From positions 1 through 13,640 of the forward strand of contig JASMAE010000195.1 of assembly GCA_030754475.1 (NCBI GenBank): DNA of 13,640 bases. The letters run 5' to 3'. Below are positions 1 through 5,737 of this stretch, piece by piece. Under the pieces are notes generated by a model. The model did no database searches. It was not told the DNA's origin and saw only the letters and a program-made list of their open reading frames with translations. A program made the translations under genes and the position numbers. The stretch is from Rhodospirillales bacterium (GTDB taxonomy: Bacteria; Pseudomonadota; Alphaproteobacteria; Rhodospirillales; JASLLV01). Numbering within the stretch: position 1 is the first letter of the stretch; every line of letters starts with the position of its first letter.

Positions 1-242
1 CGTCCTATGTATTCGATAATCTCGCGCTGGGCCCAGACGTGGTTCCCGGTGGTGATGGCGTCGACGCCGCAAGCGAAGAACGATTCGCATATCTTCGCCG
101 TGATCCCGAACCCGTGGGCGGCGTTCTCGCCGTTGACCGCAACAAAGTCGAGATCCAGCGCGCGGCGCAGCTCGGGGATCTTGGTCTCGATGATCCGGCG
201 CCCGCTGCGCCCCACCACGTCGCCGCAAAAGAGGACCTTCAT
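1..242 (-). CDS. YmdB/TIGR00282-family metallophosphoesterase (N-terminal part, cut by window edge)
   Basis: This is the first ~80 residues of a calcineurin-like metallophosphoesterase of the TIGR00282/YmdB family, whose characterised Bacillus member is a cytoplasmic phosphodiesterase. Visible metal-site motifs in order are GDVVGRSGR (about residues 7-15), VNGENAAHGFGIT (about 36-48) and GNHVW (about 66-70). The start is the ATG at 242-240, beginning MKVLFCGDVVG, which fits the family because the first metal Asp lies a few residues from the N-terminus. Its ATG overlaps the TGA of the cyclo-ligase gene (ATGA), so translation is probably coupled and the gene is the distal member of the zauP-zapA-6S-cyclo-ligase operon. 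The in vivo substrate in Proteobacteria is not settled. Family call is confident; function beyond phosphoesterase is not. Confidence 0.88.
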   Translation of the reverse strand, partial: MKVLFCGDVVGRSGRRIIETKIPELRRALDLDFVAVNGENAAHGFGITAKICESFFACGVDAITTGNHVWAQREIIEYIG

Positions 243-850
243 GACGGGACGGATCTTCGCGCGCCCTCGTCGGTGACGACCCACTCGAGCGGTTGGTCGC
301 CGGCGGCGATGGGGACGGCGTCGACGCACTGAAAGGCGTATGCGACGCCCACCGCGAGCACCCGGCGACGCTGGCGGAGACGCTCGAGGGTCCGGTCGTA
401 GAAACCGGCACCGTACCCGAGCCGATGGCCCCCCGAATCGAACGCTAGAAGCGGCAACAGGATTACGTCCGGCGAAATCTCGGGCACTGTTTCCGGTGGC
501 TCACGAAGCCCGAACGACGCGGGCTCGAGCGCCATGCCGGGACACCAACGCCGGAATCGAAGTGGCTGTCGGCGGCCAACCACCACCGGTAGGGCGCAGG
601 CAAAACCGCGACCATCGAGCGCGCGCAGCAATGCTCGGGGATCGAACTCGCTCGATTTCGGCCAATATCCCGCGAATGCCGCCCGCCCCTTGGCCGCGTC
701 GCGGGGCAGCCCCATCTCGGTCATTGCGTTCAGAAAGTTCGCCTTCACCCGCTCGGCGACGCGGCGGCGAGTCGATTCGTCCACGCCCGCGCGCAATTTG
801 GTCATGCGCCGACGAAGGCGCTTCTTTTCCTCATCCGTCGTGTGTGCCAT
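239..850 (-). CDS. 5-formyltetrahydrofolate cyclo-ligase
   Basis: The 203-residue protein catalyses ATP-dependent conversion of 5-formyl-THF to 5,10-methenyl-THF in the cytoplasm, returning stored folate to one-carbon metabolism. The diagnostic nucleotide/folate loop is GGHRLGYGAGFYDRTL at residues 140-155, followed by LEWVVTDEG near 188-196. The N-terminus carries the basic KKRLRRRMTKLR segment typical of the family's ATP-binding start. Length is normal for the family. I chose ATG at 850 (MAHTTDEEKK); the reading frame stays open to 982, but that extension is Arg/Pro-rich and would run through the 6S RNA. The gene follows zapA and 6S RNA, the same order as zapA-ssrS-ygfA in E. coli, and overlaps the next gene by 4 nt. 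No clear Shine-Dalgarno is visible. The E. coli homologue is ygfA (fau). Confidence 0.93.
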   Translation of the reverse strand: MAHTTDEEKKRLRRRMTKLRAGVDESTRRRVAERVKANFLNAMTEMGLPRDAAKGRAAFAGYWPKSSEFDPRALLRALDGRGFACALPVVVGRRQPLRFRRWCPGMALEPASFGLREPPETVPEISPDVILLPLLAFDSGGHRLGYGAGFYDRTLERLRQRRRVLAVGVAYAFQCVDAVPIAAGDQPLEWVVTDEGARRSVPS

Positions 851-919
851 GACCGGTGGGCGGAGACGGTTGATCCGTGCGGACTCCACCGACGGACGGC
901 CCGCAAACAAAATAAGAGG

Positions 920-1060
920 GCGGCGCCGGACCGGCCGTTGACCCTGATCTCCTCTGCGGCCTGCGTTGCAGGTGGGCACCATATACCGGACCCACGAGTC
1001 CGGCAGGGACAGCTCCCGAGAGGTTCGATATTGGCCCCAGGGATCTCCAGTCTGACGTAC
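920..1060 (-). ncRNA. ssrS: 6S RNA (candidate)
   Basis: 6S RNA is a promoter-mimicking RNA that binds the sigma70 RNA polymerase holoenzyme. Position is the main clue: the gap lies between zapA and the cyclo-ligase, where ssrS sits in E. coli and many Proteobacteria. Read on the minus strand it folds by hand into a 6S-like rod. A closing stem pairs 1045-1038 with 946-940 (one bulged U), and GGCC at 1036-1033 pairs with 961-958. A large central bubble follows (about 1032-1018 against 973-962). Above it, GGG at 1017-1015 pairs with CCC at 976-974, and an apical hairpin has perfect six-base arms (1003-998 with 991-986). A U-rich stretch at about 918-905 may mark the 3' end. Exact ends are uncertain. 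A covariance-model search would settle it. Confidence 0.74.
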
Positions 1061-1086
1061 CGTTCAGCGACCGCCTACCGCTGAAT

Positions 1087-1422
1087 CTACGACTGTTCGA
1101 GGCGCGCGGCAATATCTTCGATGCGTTCGGCGACCGATTCGACGTGGGCGAACAACGCCTCCTCCGCCTCGACGCGGCGCGACGCATCGCCATCCGCGCC
1201 CCGCAATGCCTCGAGTTGCTCGATCGCGTCCGAGAGCTCGTCGGCGATCAACAGGCTCACCATCACCAACAGGCGATCGTCGCCGACCTGGCCGACCGCC
1301 GCGGCGAGTTGGCCGATGCGCCGGTCCACGTACTCGCCGAGTCGGGTGAGGTTGTCCTCTTGTCCGTCGTCACACGCGATGTTGTACGTCCGCGCGTTGA
1401 TGGTGACCGATACCCGGGACAC
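1087..1422 (-). CDS. zapA: Cell division protein ZapA
   Basis: The 111-residue ZapA binds FtsZ filaments and promotes their bundling at the Z-ring on the cytoplasmic face of the membrane. The N-terminal beta-rich domain starts VSVTINARTYNIACDDGQE (about 4-22) and continues LTRLGEYVDRRI, the usual ZapA opening. MVSLLIADELSDAIEQLE (about 54-71) leads into a C-terminal heptad-rich helix (about 72-109) that forms the dimeric coiled coil. The start is GTG at 1422, preceded by GGAAGGA at a suitable distance. Only 4 nt separate it from the upstream gene's stop, so the two are co-transcribed. 6S RNA and the cyclo-ligase follow. Length and motifs are normal. Confidence 0.95.
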   Translation of the reverse strand: MSRVSVTINARTYNIACDDGQEDNLTRLGEYVDRRIGQLAAAVGQVGDDRLLVMVSLLIADELSDAIEQLEALRGADGDASRRVEAEEALFAHVESVAERIEDIAARLEQS

Positions 1423-1426
1423 GGGC

Positions 1427-1678
1427 CTATCCTTCCAACAACGACTTCAGGCGATCGATCGCCGAATCGAGACGGCCGGAGACGGCCCCATTTGTCTTGC
1501 GCAACCGCTCGTTCTCGACGCGCAGCACCGCAACTTCCTTACCGTGCGTTTCGTCGGAGGGGCGATCGCCGACCCGCTCCGGTCTCGCCGAAGCCGCATC
1601 GAGCCGCTCGACGGCGCGGTCGAGCTGCTCGCGCACTTCCCAATAGCGTTTCGATGGGCCTTCTTCCGGAATGGTCAT
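1427..1678 (-). CDS. Small coiled-coil protein upstream of zapA (DUF4164/ZauP-like)
   Basis: This 83-residue, highly charged protein is probably one parallel coiled coil. A first helical block covers about residues 10-32 (RYWEVREQLDRAVERLDAAS), then a Pro/Gly/Asp-rich linker, then a second heptad block about 47-81 (KEVAVLRVENERLRKTNGAV and beyond). There is no signal peptide or membrane segment. A small coiled-coil protein immediately upstream of zapA is a feature of alphaproteobacteria. In Caulobacter the equivalent, ZauP, cooperates with ZapA to focus the Z-ring. I infer the same role from position, size and coiled-coil character rather than from a signature motif, so no gene symbol is given. 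The start is ATG at 1678, with the promoter at 1711-1740 just upstream. Confidence 0.72.
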   Translation of the reverse strand: MTIPEEGPSKRYWEVREQLDRAVERLDAASARPERVGDRPSDETHGKEVAVLRVENERLRKTNGAVSGRLDSAIDRLKSLLEG

Positions 1679-1710
1679 CGGCGCCGAGATCGGTTCTCGT
1701 CAACGCACGC

Positions 1711-1740
1711 ACCATAGGCGGAGCGCCGCGAGACCGTCAA
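1711..1740 (-). promoter_or_regulatory. Sigma70-type promoter for the zauP-like/zapA/6S operon
   Basis: On the minus strand TTGACG (1740-1735) is followed after 18 nt by TATGGT (1716-1711). Transcription would start near 1704, about 25 nt before the ATG at 1678. This is the best promoter-like match in the intergenic region reading leftwards. It is inferred by eye. Confidence 0.5.
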
Positions 1741-1790
1741 CCGCCCCGGCGGGCGGGTGGGTACGCGCTTGGGGATCGGGCAGAAAGCCA

Positions 1791-1819
1791 TTGACCGTCA
1801 AGGTCATTCCATCAATTCT
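1791..1819 (+). promoter_or_regulatory. Possible promoter for gap
   Basis: A strong -35-like TTGACC (1791-1796) is followed after 17 nt by AATTCT (1814-1819), a weak -10. If used, it gives a gap leader of about 105 nt containing the hairpin at 1869-1890. No better rightward match is visible in 1741-1932. Confidence 0.28.
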
Positions 1820-1868
1820 GCGCGCACCTGAATCCGACCTTTTGTGCGACGATTTCGGCCCCGGCACG

Positions 1869-1890
1869 TTGCCGCGCCTGTGGGCGGCAA
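1869..1890 (+). other. Hairpin in the gap leader
   Basis: TTGCCGC (1869-1875) and GCGGCAA (1884-1890) form a perfect 7-bp stem with an 8-nt loop. Two more pairs (1867-1868 with 1892-1893) form across a bulged A. It lies about 40 nt before the gap start and has no U-tract, so it is not an intrinsic terminator. It could affect mRNA stability or translation, or be fortuitous. Confidence 0.35.
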
Positions 1891-1920
1891 ACGGGAAACG
1901 TTGGGCGCATCAGGTCATCG

Positions 1921-1927
1921 AAGGAGG
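1921..1927 (+). promoter_or_regulatory. Strong Shine-Dalgarno deciding the gap start
   Basis: AAGGAGG at 1921-1927 lies 5 nt before ATG 1933. A possible GTG start at 1927 overlaps the motif itself, so ATG 1933 is preferred. Confidence 0.8.
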
Positions 1928-1932
1928 TGGAT

Positions 1933-2940
1933 ATGGCGGTCCGGGCTGCAATCAACGGTTTTGGGCGCATCGGCCGGTTGGTGCTCCGCGCGATCATCGA
2001 GAGCGGACGCCGGGACATCGAGGTGGTCGCGGTCAACGATCTTGGGCCGACGAAGACCAACGCGCATCTTCTGAAGTACGATTCGGTGCACGGCACGCTT
2101 GCGCGCGATGTCCGGGTCAAGGACGGCGCCATCGTCGTCGGCCGCAAACCGATCGCGGTCACCGCCGAACGCAACCCCGGAAAGCTCCCCTGGAAGAAGT
2201 ACAAGGTGGATGTCGCGCTGGAATGCACGGGCCATTTCAACGACCGCGATTCGGCCGCCCAGCTTTTGGCCGCGGGCGCGAAACGGGTCCTCATCTCGGC
2301 CCCGGCGAAAGGCGCCGACATCACCGTTTGCTACGGCATCAATCACGACCGGATCACGCGCAAGCACAAGGTGGTCTCGAACGCGTCGTGCACGACCAAC
2401 TGCCTGAGCCCGGTGGCCGACGTCCTCAACAAACTGGTGGGGATCGAACGGGGATTCATGACGACGATTCACGCGTACACGGGTGATCAACGGATCGTCG
2501 ATACCCTGCACGGGGACCTGCGCCGCGCCCGCGCCGCCGCCCAGTCGATGATCCCGACGTCCACCGGCGCGGCGCGCGCCGTCGGCTTGGTATTGCCCGA
2601 ACTCGCCGGCAAGCTCGACGGCACCGCGATCCGCGTCCCGACGGCGAACGTTTCGATGATCGACCTCACGTTCGTCGCGAGCAAACCGACGAGCGCCGAG
2701 CGAATCAATCGCGCCATGGTCTCCGCGGCGCGCGGGCGCCTCAAGGGCGTTCTTGGGGTCGTCGACGAGCCCCTGGTTTCGGTCGACTTCAACCACTCCA
2801 CCTACAGTGCGGTCTTCGACCTGACGCAGACCCAGGTGATCGGCGACACTTTCGTAAGGGTGCTGGCGTGGTACGACAACGAGTGGGGTTTCTCCAACCG
2901 GATGGCCGACGTCGCCGTGGCGATGATGAAGGCGCGTTGA
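1933..2940 (+). CDS. gap: Glyceraldehyde-3-phosphate dehydrogenase, type I
   Basis: The 335-residue cytoplasmic enzyme of glycolysis/gluconeogenesis oxidises glyceraldehyde-3-phosphate with NAD(P)+ and phosphate to 1,3-bisphosphoglycerate. The N-terminal Rossmann motif is INGFGRIGR (7-15), followed by VAVNDLG (32-38). The catalytic motif SNASCTTN occupies 149-156 with nucleophile Cys153, and His180 lies in TTIHAYTGDQ. The C-terminus has the conserved WYDNEWGFSNRM (313-324). Length is standard. The start is the ATG behind a perfect SD. The stop TGA overlaps a TTG start of the next gene, so gap is translationally coupled to the unnamed aldolase-like gene and then thiE. pgk, fba and tkt, common partners of gap in alphaproteobacteria, are missing from this locus. 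Cofactor preference was not determined. Confidence 0.97.
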   Translation: MAVRAAINGFGRIGRLVLRAIIESGRRDIEVVAVNDLGPTKTNAHLLKYDSVHGTLARDVRVKDGAIVVGRKPIAVTAERNPGKLPWKKYKVDVALECTGHFNDRDSAAQLLAAGAKRVLISAPAKGADITVCYGINHDRITRKHKVVSNASCTTNCLSPVADVLNKLVGIERGFMTTIHAYTGDQRIVDTLHGDLRRARAAAQSMIPTSTGAARAVGLVLPELAGKLDGTAIRVPTANVSMIDLTFVASKPTSAERINRAMVSAARGRLKGVLGVVDEPLVSVDFNHSTYSAVFDLTQTQVIGDTFVRVLAWYDNEWGFSNRMADVAVAMMKAR

Positions 2941-3410
2941 GCAAGGGGCGGCGGCGCGCGGGCGCGATCGCCGCCGGCCGCGGCAAGGCCGGCGCGAAGC
3001 CGTCGGTCGTCGTCCACAGTGGCGCGCACGCCAAACTCGCATTGTCCGTGGCGGCGGAGCTTGGGGTCCCGGTCATCATCGAGAGTCCCGCAGGGGCCGG
3101 CCGCTACCTGGGCGCCAAGGTATTCAAGCAGATGCTCGCCGAGGCCGCGCGCGAATTTCCACAGGCCCGCTACTCGGCCGTGCTCGATTGCGGCGACAGT
3201 GCGGGAACGGCGATGAATGCCTTGAGGAACGGCGTCGGGGCGATCCGCATCCACGCCCGCGATGACGTGCTTGCGCGCCTCGCCGACATCGCGGCCGCGC
3301 TCGGCGCCCGGATCGTGACCGGCGCGGTGGACGCGCTCGACCTTGCCCGCATCGACGATCCGCACGCCGCTTGCCGGGCTTGGTTGACCGCGCACGGCCC
3401 GCGCGGATGA
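2937..3410 (+). CDS. Unnamed protein, possibly a truncated class II aldolase-like domain
   Basis: I do not recognise this as a named family. The reading frame is well supported: it is packed between gap and thiE, overlapping gap through TTGA (TTG start at 2937) and thiE through ATGA. From TTG it has 157 residues. A basic Gly/Ala/Arg-rich tail of ~20 residues precedes an alternating alpha/beta region: VVVHSGA (24-30), AKLALSVAAELGVPVIIES (32-50), PAGAGRYLG (51-59), AVLDCGDSAG (81-90), GVGAIRI (99-105) and GARIVTG (123-129). The order of a PVII-S-P-G-A-x-x-YLG-like block, a LDxGDS block and a GVxxIxI block recalls the first half of class II fructose-bisphosphate aldolases. The LDHGDS-type metal/catalytic histidine would be Cys85, and half the barrel would be missing. 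Catalysis is therefore doubtful. The context suggests a link to triose-phosphate metabolism or thiamine synthesis (inference). Confidence 0.68.
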   Translation: MSKGRRRAGAIAAGRGKAGAKPSVVVHSGAHAKLALSVAAELGVPVIIESPAGAGRYLGAKVFKQMLAEAAREFPQARYSAVLDCGDSAGTAMNALRNGVGAIRIHARDDVLARLADIAAALGARIVTGAVDALDLARIDDPHAACRAWLTAHGPRG

Positions 3411-4093
3411 CGACCCCCGACGCAACCGATCGCGCTTCTCGCCTGAGGGGCGGCGGGTGCCGTCTCTATCTGATCACACCGCCACGTTTCGAGTTGGCGG
3501 CGTTCGCCGATGATCTCGCCCGCGCACTCGACGCCGGCGACGTCGCCTGCCTGCAGCTTCGCATGAAGGGAGCGAACGACGATTCCGTGCGCCGCGCCGC
3601 GGACGCCCTGATTCCCTTGTCCCATGCGCGCGACGCCGCGGTCGTCATGAACGACTGTCCCGACCTCGCCCGCGAGACCGGCTGCGACGGCGTCCACATC
3701 GGCCAGTCGGACGCGCGCTACGACCAAGCCCGGCGCGCGGTCGGCTCGGACGGGATCGTCGGCGTCACCTGCCACGCCTCGCGACACCTCGCCATCGCCG
3801 CCGCCGAGCTGGGCGCCGACTACGTCGCCTTCGGCGCGTTCTTCGAAACCGGCACGAAAAGTACGGAGCACCGGGCGAAGCCCGAAATCCTCCGCTGGTG
3901 GCGCGAGACCACCATCGTTCCCAGCGTCGCCATCGGCGGCATCACGCCCGAGAACTGCGCCCCGCTCGTCGAGGCCGGCGCCGATTTCCTGGCCGTCGTG
4001 TCCGCGGTCTGGGACCACCCGGTGGCGCCCGCCCGGGCGGTGCGCGAGTTCGACACCGCCATCGCGCGGGCACGCTCTAGCGCCGTTCGCTGA
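3407..4093 (+). CDS. thiE: Thiamine-phosphate synthase
   Basis: The 228-residue TIM-barrel enzyme couples HMP-pyrophosphate with carboxythiazole phosphate to give thiamine phosphate in the cytoplasm. Family motifs in order are YLITPPRFE (21-29), CLQLRMK (48-54; the QLR-K pyrophosphate site), VMNDCPDLARETGCDGVHIGQ (80-100), VGVTCHAS (118-125), DYVAFGAFFETGTK (138-151), VAIGGITPEN (174-183) and ADFLAVVSAV (192-201). The usual phosphate-binding residues are present. I chose ATG 3407, whose ATGA overlaps the stop of the preceding gene; an upstream in-frame start at 3371 would lie wholly inside that gene. It is the last gene of the gap operon. No thiamine riboswitch is visible upstream, so regulation probably follows gap. 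TenI-like activity is an alternative, but the active-site motifs favour ThiE. Confidence 0.9.
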   Translation: MTTPDATDRASRLRGGGCRLYLITPPRFELAAFADDLARALDAGDVACLQLRMKGANDDSVRRAADALIPLSHARDAAVVMNDCPDLARETGCDGVHIGQSDARYDQARRAVGSDGIVGVTCHASRHLAIAAAELGADYVAFGAFFETGTKSTEHRAKPEILRWWRETTIVPSVAIGGITPENCAPLVEAGADFLAVVSAVWDHPVAPARAVREFDTAIARARSSAVR

Positions 4094-4119
4094 AGTGCCG
4101 CGCCGGGAGGGCGCCCGCG

Positions 4120-4148
4120 TTGCCTTGGCGCAGGCGAGATGATAGCCT
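4120..4148 (+). promoter_or_regulatory. Possible promoter for efp
   Basis: TTGCCT (4120-4125), a 17-nt gap and TAGCCT (4143-4148) lie 46 nt before the efp ATG, in the 100-nt gap after thiE. The -10 match is weak. Confidence 0.3.
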
Positions 4149-4193
4149 CCGCGCCGTCCGCAGCGGAGCGCGTCCGCGATCAGAGCGACGGAA

Positions 4194-4763
4194 ATGAAGA
4201 TCAACGGAAACGCCATCCGCCCCGGCATGGTGATCGAGCACCAGAACCGTCTTTGGCGGGCGGTGAAAATCAGCCACACCCAACCGGGGAAGGGCGGGGC
4301 CTACCTCCAGGTCGAGCTGAAGGATATCCGCGACGGGACCAAGCTCAACGAGCGGTTTCGGTCTTCGGAATCGGTTGAACGCGCGCGCCTTGAGCAAAAA
4401 ACCTATCAATATCTTTACGCCGACGGCGATTCGTACACATTCATGAACAACGAGACCTACGATCAGATCACGCTTAGCGCCGAGTCGCTGGGCCACGATC
4501 AGGTGTCGTTCCTCAAGGACGGAATGGCGGTGACCATCGAGCTGTTCGAAGAAACGCCACTCGGGATTCAGCTCCCCGATTCGGTGATCCTCGAGGTGGT
4601 CGAAGCCGACCCGGTGGTGAAGAGGCAGACCGCGTCGTCCTCGTACAAGCCCGCGGTTCTCGAGAACGGGATGCGAATCATGGTGCCGCCCCATATCGAG
4701 GCCGGCACACGCGTCGTCGTAAACACGGCCGAGGGCACCTACATGGAACGTGCCAAGGACTGA
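4194..4763 (+). CDS. efp: Translation elongation factor P
   Basis: The 189-residue EF-P binds between the ribosomal P and E sites and relieves stalling at polyproline stretches. Three OB-type domains are expected: the N-terminal KOW-like domain (about 1-64) with the tip loop [10 protein letters not shown] (28-37), a middle domain (about 65-128) and a C-terminal domain (about 129-187) with [31 protein letters not shown]. The modifiable tip residue is Lys33 in PGKGG, so this is the lysine type (modified by EpmA/EpmB where those genes exist), not the arginine type. The phosphatase gene follows after 12 nt and is probably co-transcribed. Polyproline runs in the OmpA-like gene downstream are plausible EF-P clients. 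Confidence 0.96.
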   Translation: MKINGNAIRPGMVIEHQNRLWRAVKISHTQPGKGGAYLQVELKDIRDGTKLNERFRSSESVERARLEQKTYQYLYADGDSYTFMNNETYDQITLSAESLGHDQVSFLKDGMAVTIELFEETPLGIQLPDSVILEVVEADPVVKRQTASSSYKPAVLENGMRIMVPPHIEAGTRVVVNTAEGTYMERAKD

Positions 4764-4775
4764 GCCGTTCACTGC

Positions 4776-5591
4776 ATGCCCCTCCGCTCAGCCCTGATCA
4801 ACGTGATGGCGGGCGCCGCCCGCAAGGCGGCGCGCAGCTTGGTCCGCGACTTCGGCGAAGTGGAACAGCTTCAGGTCTCGAAAAAGGGACCCGCCGATTT
4901 CGTCTCGGCGGCCGATCACCGCGCCGAGGACGTCCTGCACGCCGCCCTCGCCACGGCGCGGCCCGGCTACGGGTTCCTGTTCGAAGAGCGCGGTGCGGTC
5001 GCAGGTGACGATCCCGACAATCGTTGGATCGTCGATCCGCTCGACGGAACGACCAACTTCCTGCACGGCGTTCCGCACTTCTCCATATCGATCGCGCTCG
5101 AGCGAAAACGCGAACTCATCGCCGGCGTTGTCTACGAGCCCATCTGCGACGAGTTGTTTTGGGCCGAAAAGGGCGCCGGCGCGCACATGAATCACCGCCG
5201 GTTGCGCGTCTCCGGCCACCGCGGGCTCGAAGATTCGATGTTCGCCACGGGTTTTCGCTACACGTCCAAGGGCGACGAGACGGTATTCCTGAAACAGGTC
5301 GGGGCGGTCATGTCGGCAACGCTGAACGTTCGTCGTCTCGGATCCGCGGCGCTCGATCTCGCTTACGTGGCGGCGGGCCGCTTCGACGGATTCTGGGAGC
5401 TTAATCTCAACCCCTGGGACATGGCGGCTGGCATCGTGCTTGTGCGCGAGGCCGGTGGATTCGTCAACGACTTCGCGGGCGGCCACGAGATGCTTTCGAC
5501 CGGCGGAATCATTGCCGCCAACGCGACCGTACACGCCGCCTTCGCCGAGTTGATGCGCGCGGCGACCCCGCCTCCCGGATCGCATTGCTGA
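4776..5591 (+). CDS. Inositol monophosphatase family protein (SuhB-like)
   Basis: This 271-residue Mg2+-dependent phosphatase of the IMPase/FIG superfamily hydrolyses inositol-1-phosphate or related sugar phosphates; SuhB members also act in rRNA antitermination in enterobacteria. Metal-site motifs are the Glu pair at 70-71 (LFEER), WIVDPLDGTTNF (84-95, Asp87 and Asp90), and WDMAAG (214-219, Asp215). VSAADHRAE (43-51) matches the family's substrate/lid region, and LGSAALDLAYVAAGRFDGFWE (188-208) is the usual C-terminal signature. Length is normal. The start ATG is 12 nt after the efp stop, with no obvious SD. The efp-suhB pairing recurs in alphaproteobacteria. The true substrate cannot be read from sequence. 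Confidence 0.92.
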   Translation: MPLRSALINVMAGAARKAARSLVRDFGEVEQLQVSKKGPADFVSAADHRAEDVLHAALATARPGYGFLFEERGAVAGDDPDNRWIVDPLDGTTNFLHGVPHFSISIALERKRELIAGVVYEPICDELFWAEKGAGAHMNHRRLRVSGHRGLEDSMFATGFRYTSKGDETVFLKQVGAVMSATLNVRRLGSAALDLAYVAAGRFDGFWELNLNPWDMAAGIVLVREAGGFVNDFAGGHEMLSTGGIIAANATVHAAFAELMRAATPPPGSHC

Positions 5592-5648
5592 TCACGGAAA
5601 ACAACGGAAAGCCAGGCGTTTGCCCGTTTTTGCGGATCGTATAACCGG

Positions 5649-5677
5649 TTGTCTGACTGCCCCCCCTTCGGTATGGT
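5649..5677 (+). promoter_or_regulatory. Promoter of the OmpA/MotA-like/MotB-like operon
   Basis: TTGTCT (5649-5654) and TATGGT (5672-5677) are separated by exactly 17 nt. The spacer contains a run of seven C (5660-5666). Transcription would start near 5684, giving a leader of about 54 nt to the chosen start at 5738. This also argues against the in-frame ATG at 5684 being the translation start. Confidence 0.5.
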
Positions 5678-5737
5678 GACGCGATGGTCGGAACGGGCCG
5701 CGGACATTGGGAACCGCTCTTTGGGAGTGTGGGATTC

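Noticed and set aside
851..982. N-terminal extension of the cyclo-ligase reading frame to a start at 982
   Set aside because: The 44 extra residues are Arg/Pro-rich, unlike the family, and lie over the 6S RNA fold. ATG 850 gives a normal-length protein.
3371..3406. Upstream in-frame start for thiE
   Set aside because: It lies inside the preceding gene. ATG 3407 has the typical ATGA overlap and leaves the barrel complete.
4094..4193. Thiamine (TPP) riboswitch near thiE
   Set aside because: No CTGAGA-type thi-box is visible upstream of the gap operon or in this gap.
5611..5631. Intrinsic terminator after the suhB-like gene
   Set aside because: The only stem before the T-run is GGC/GCC (3 bp), too weak to call.
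5684..5737. Longer start for the OmpA-like protein at ATG 5684
   Set aside because: It would put 18 non-hydrophobic residues before a clear signal peptide and coincides with the predicted transcription start.
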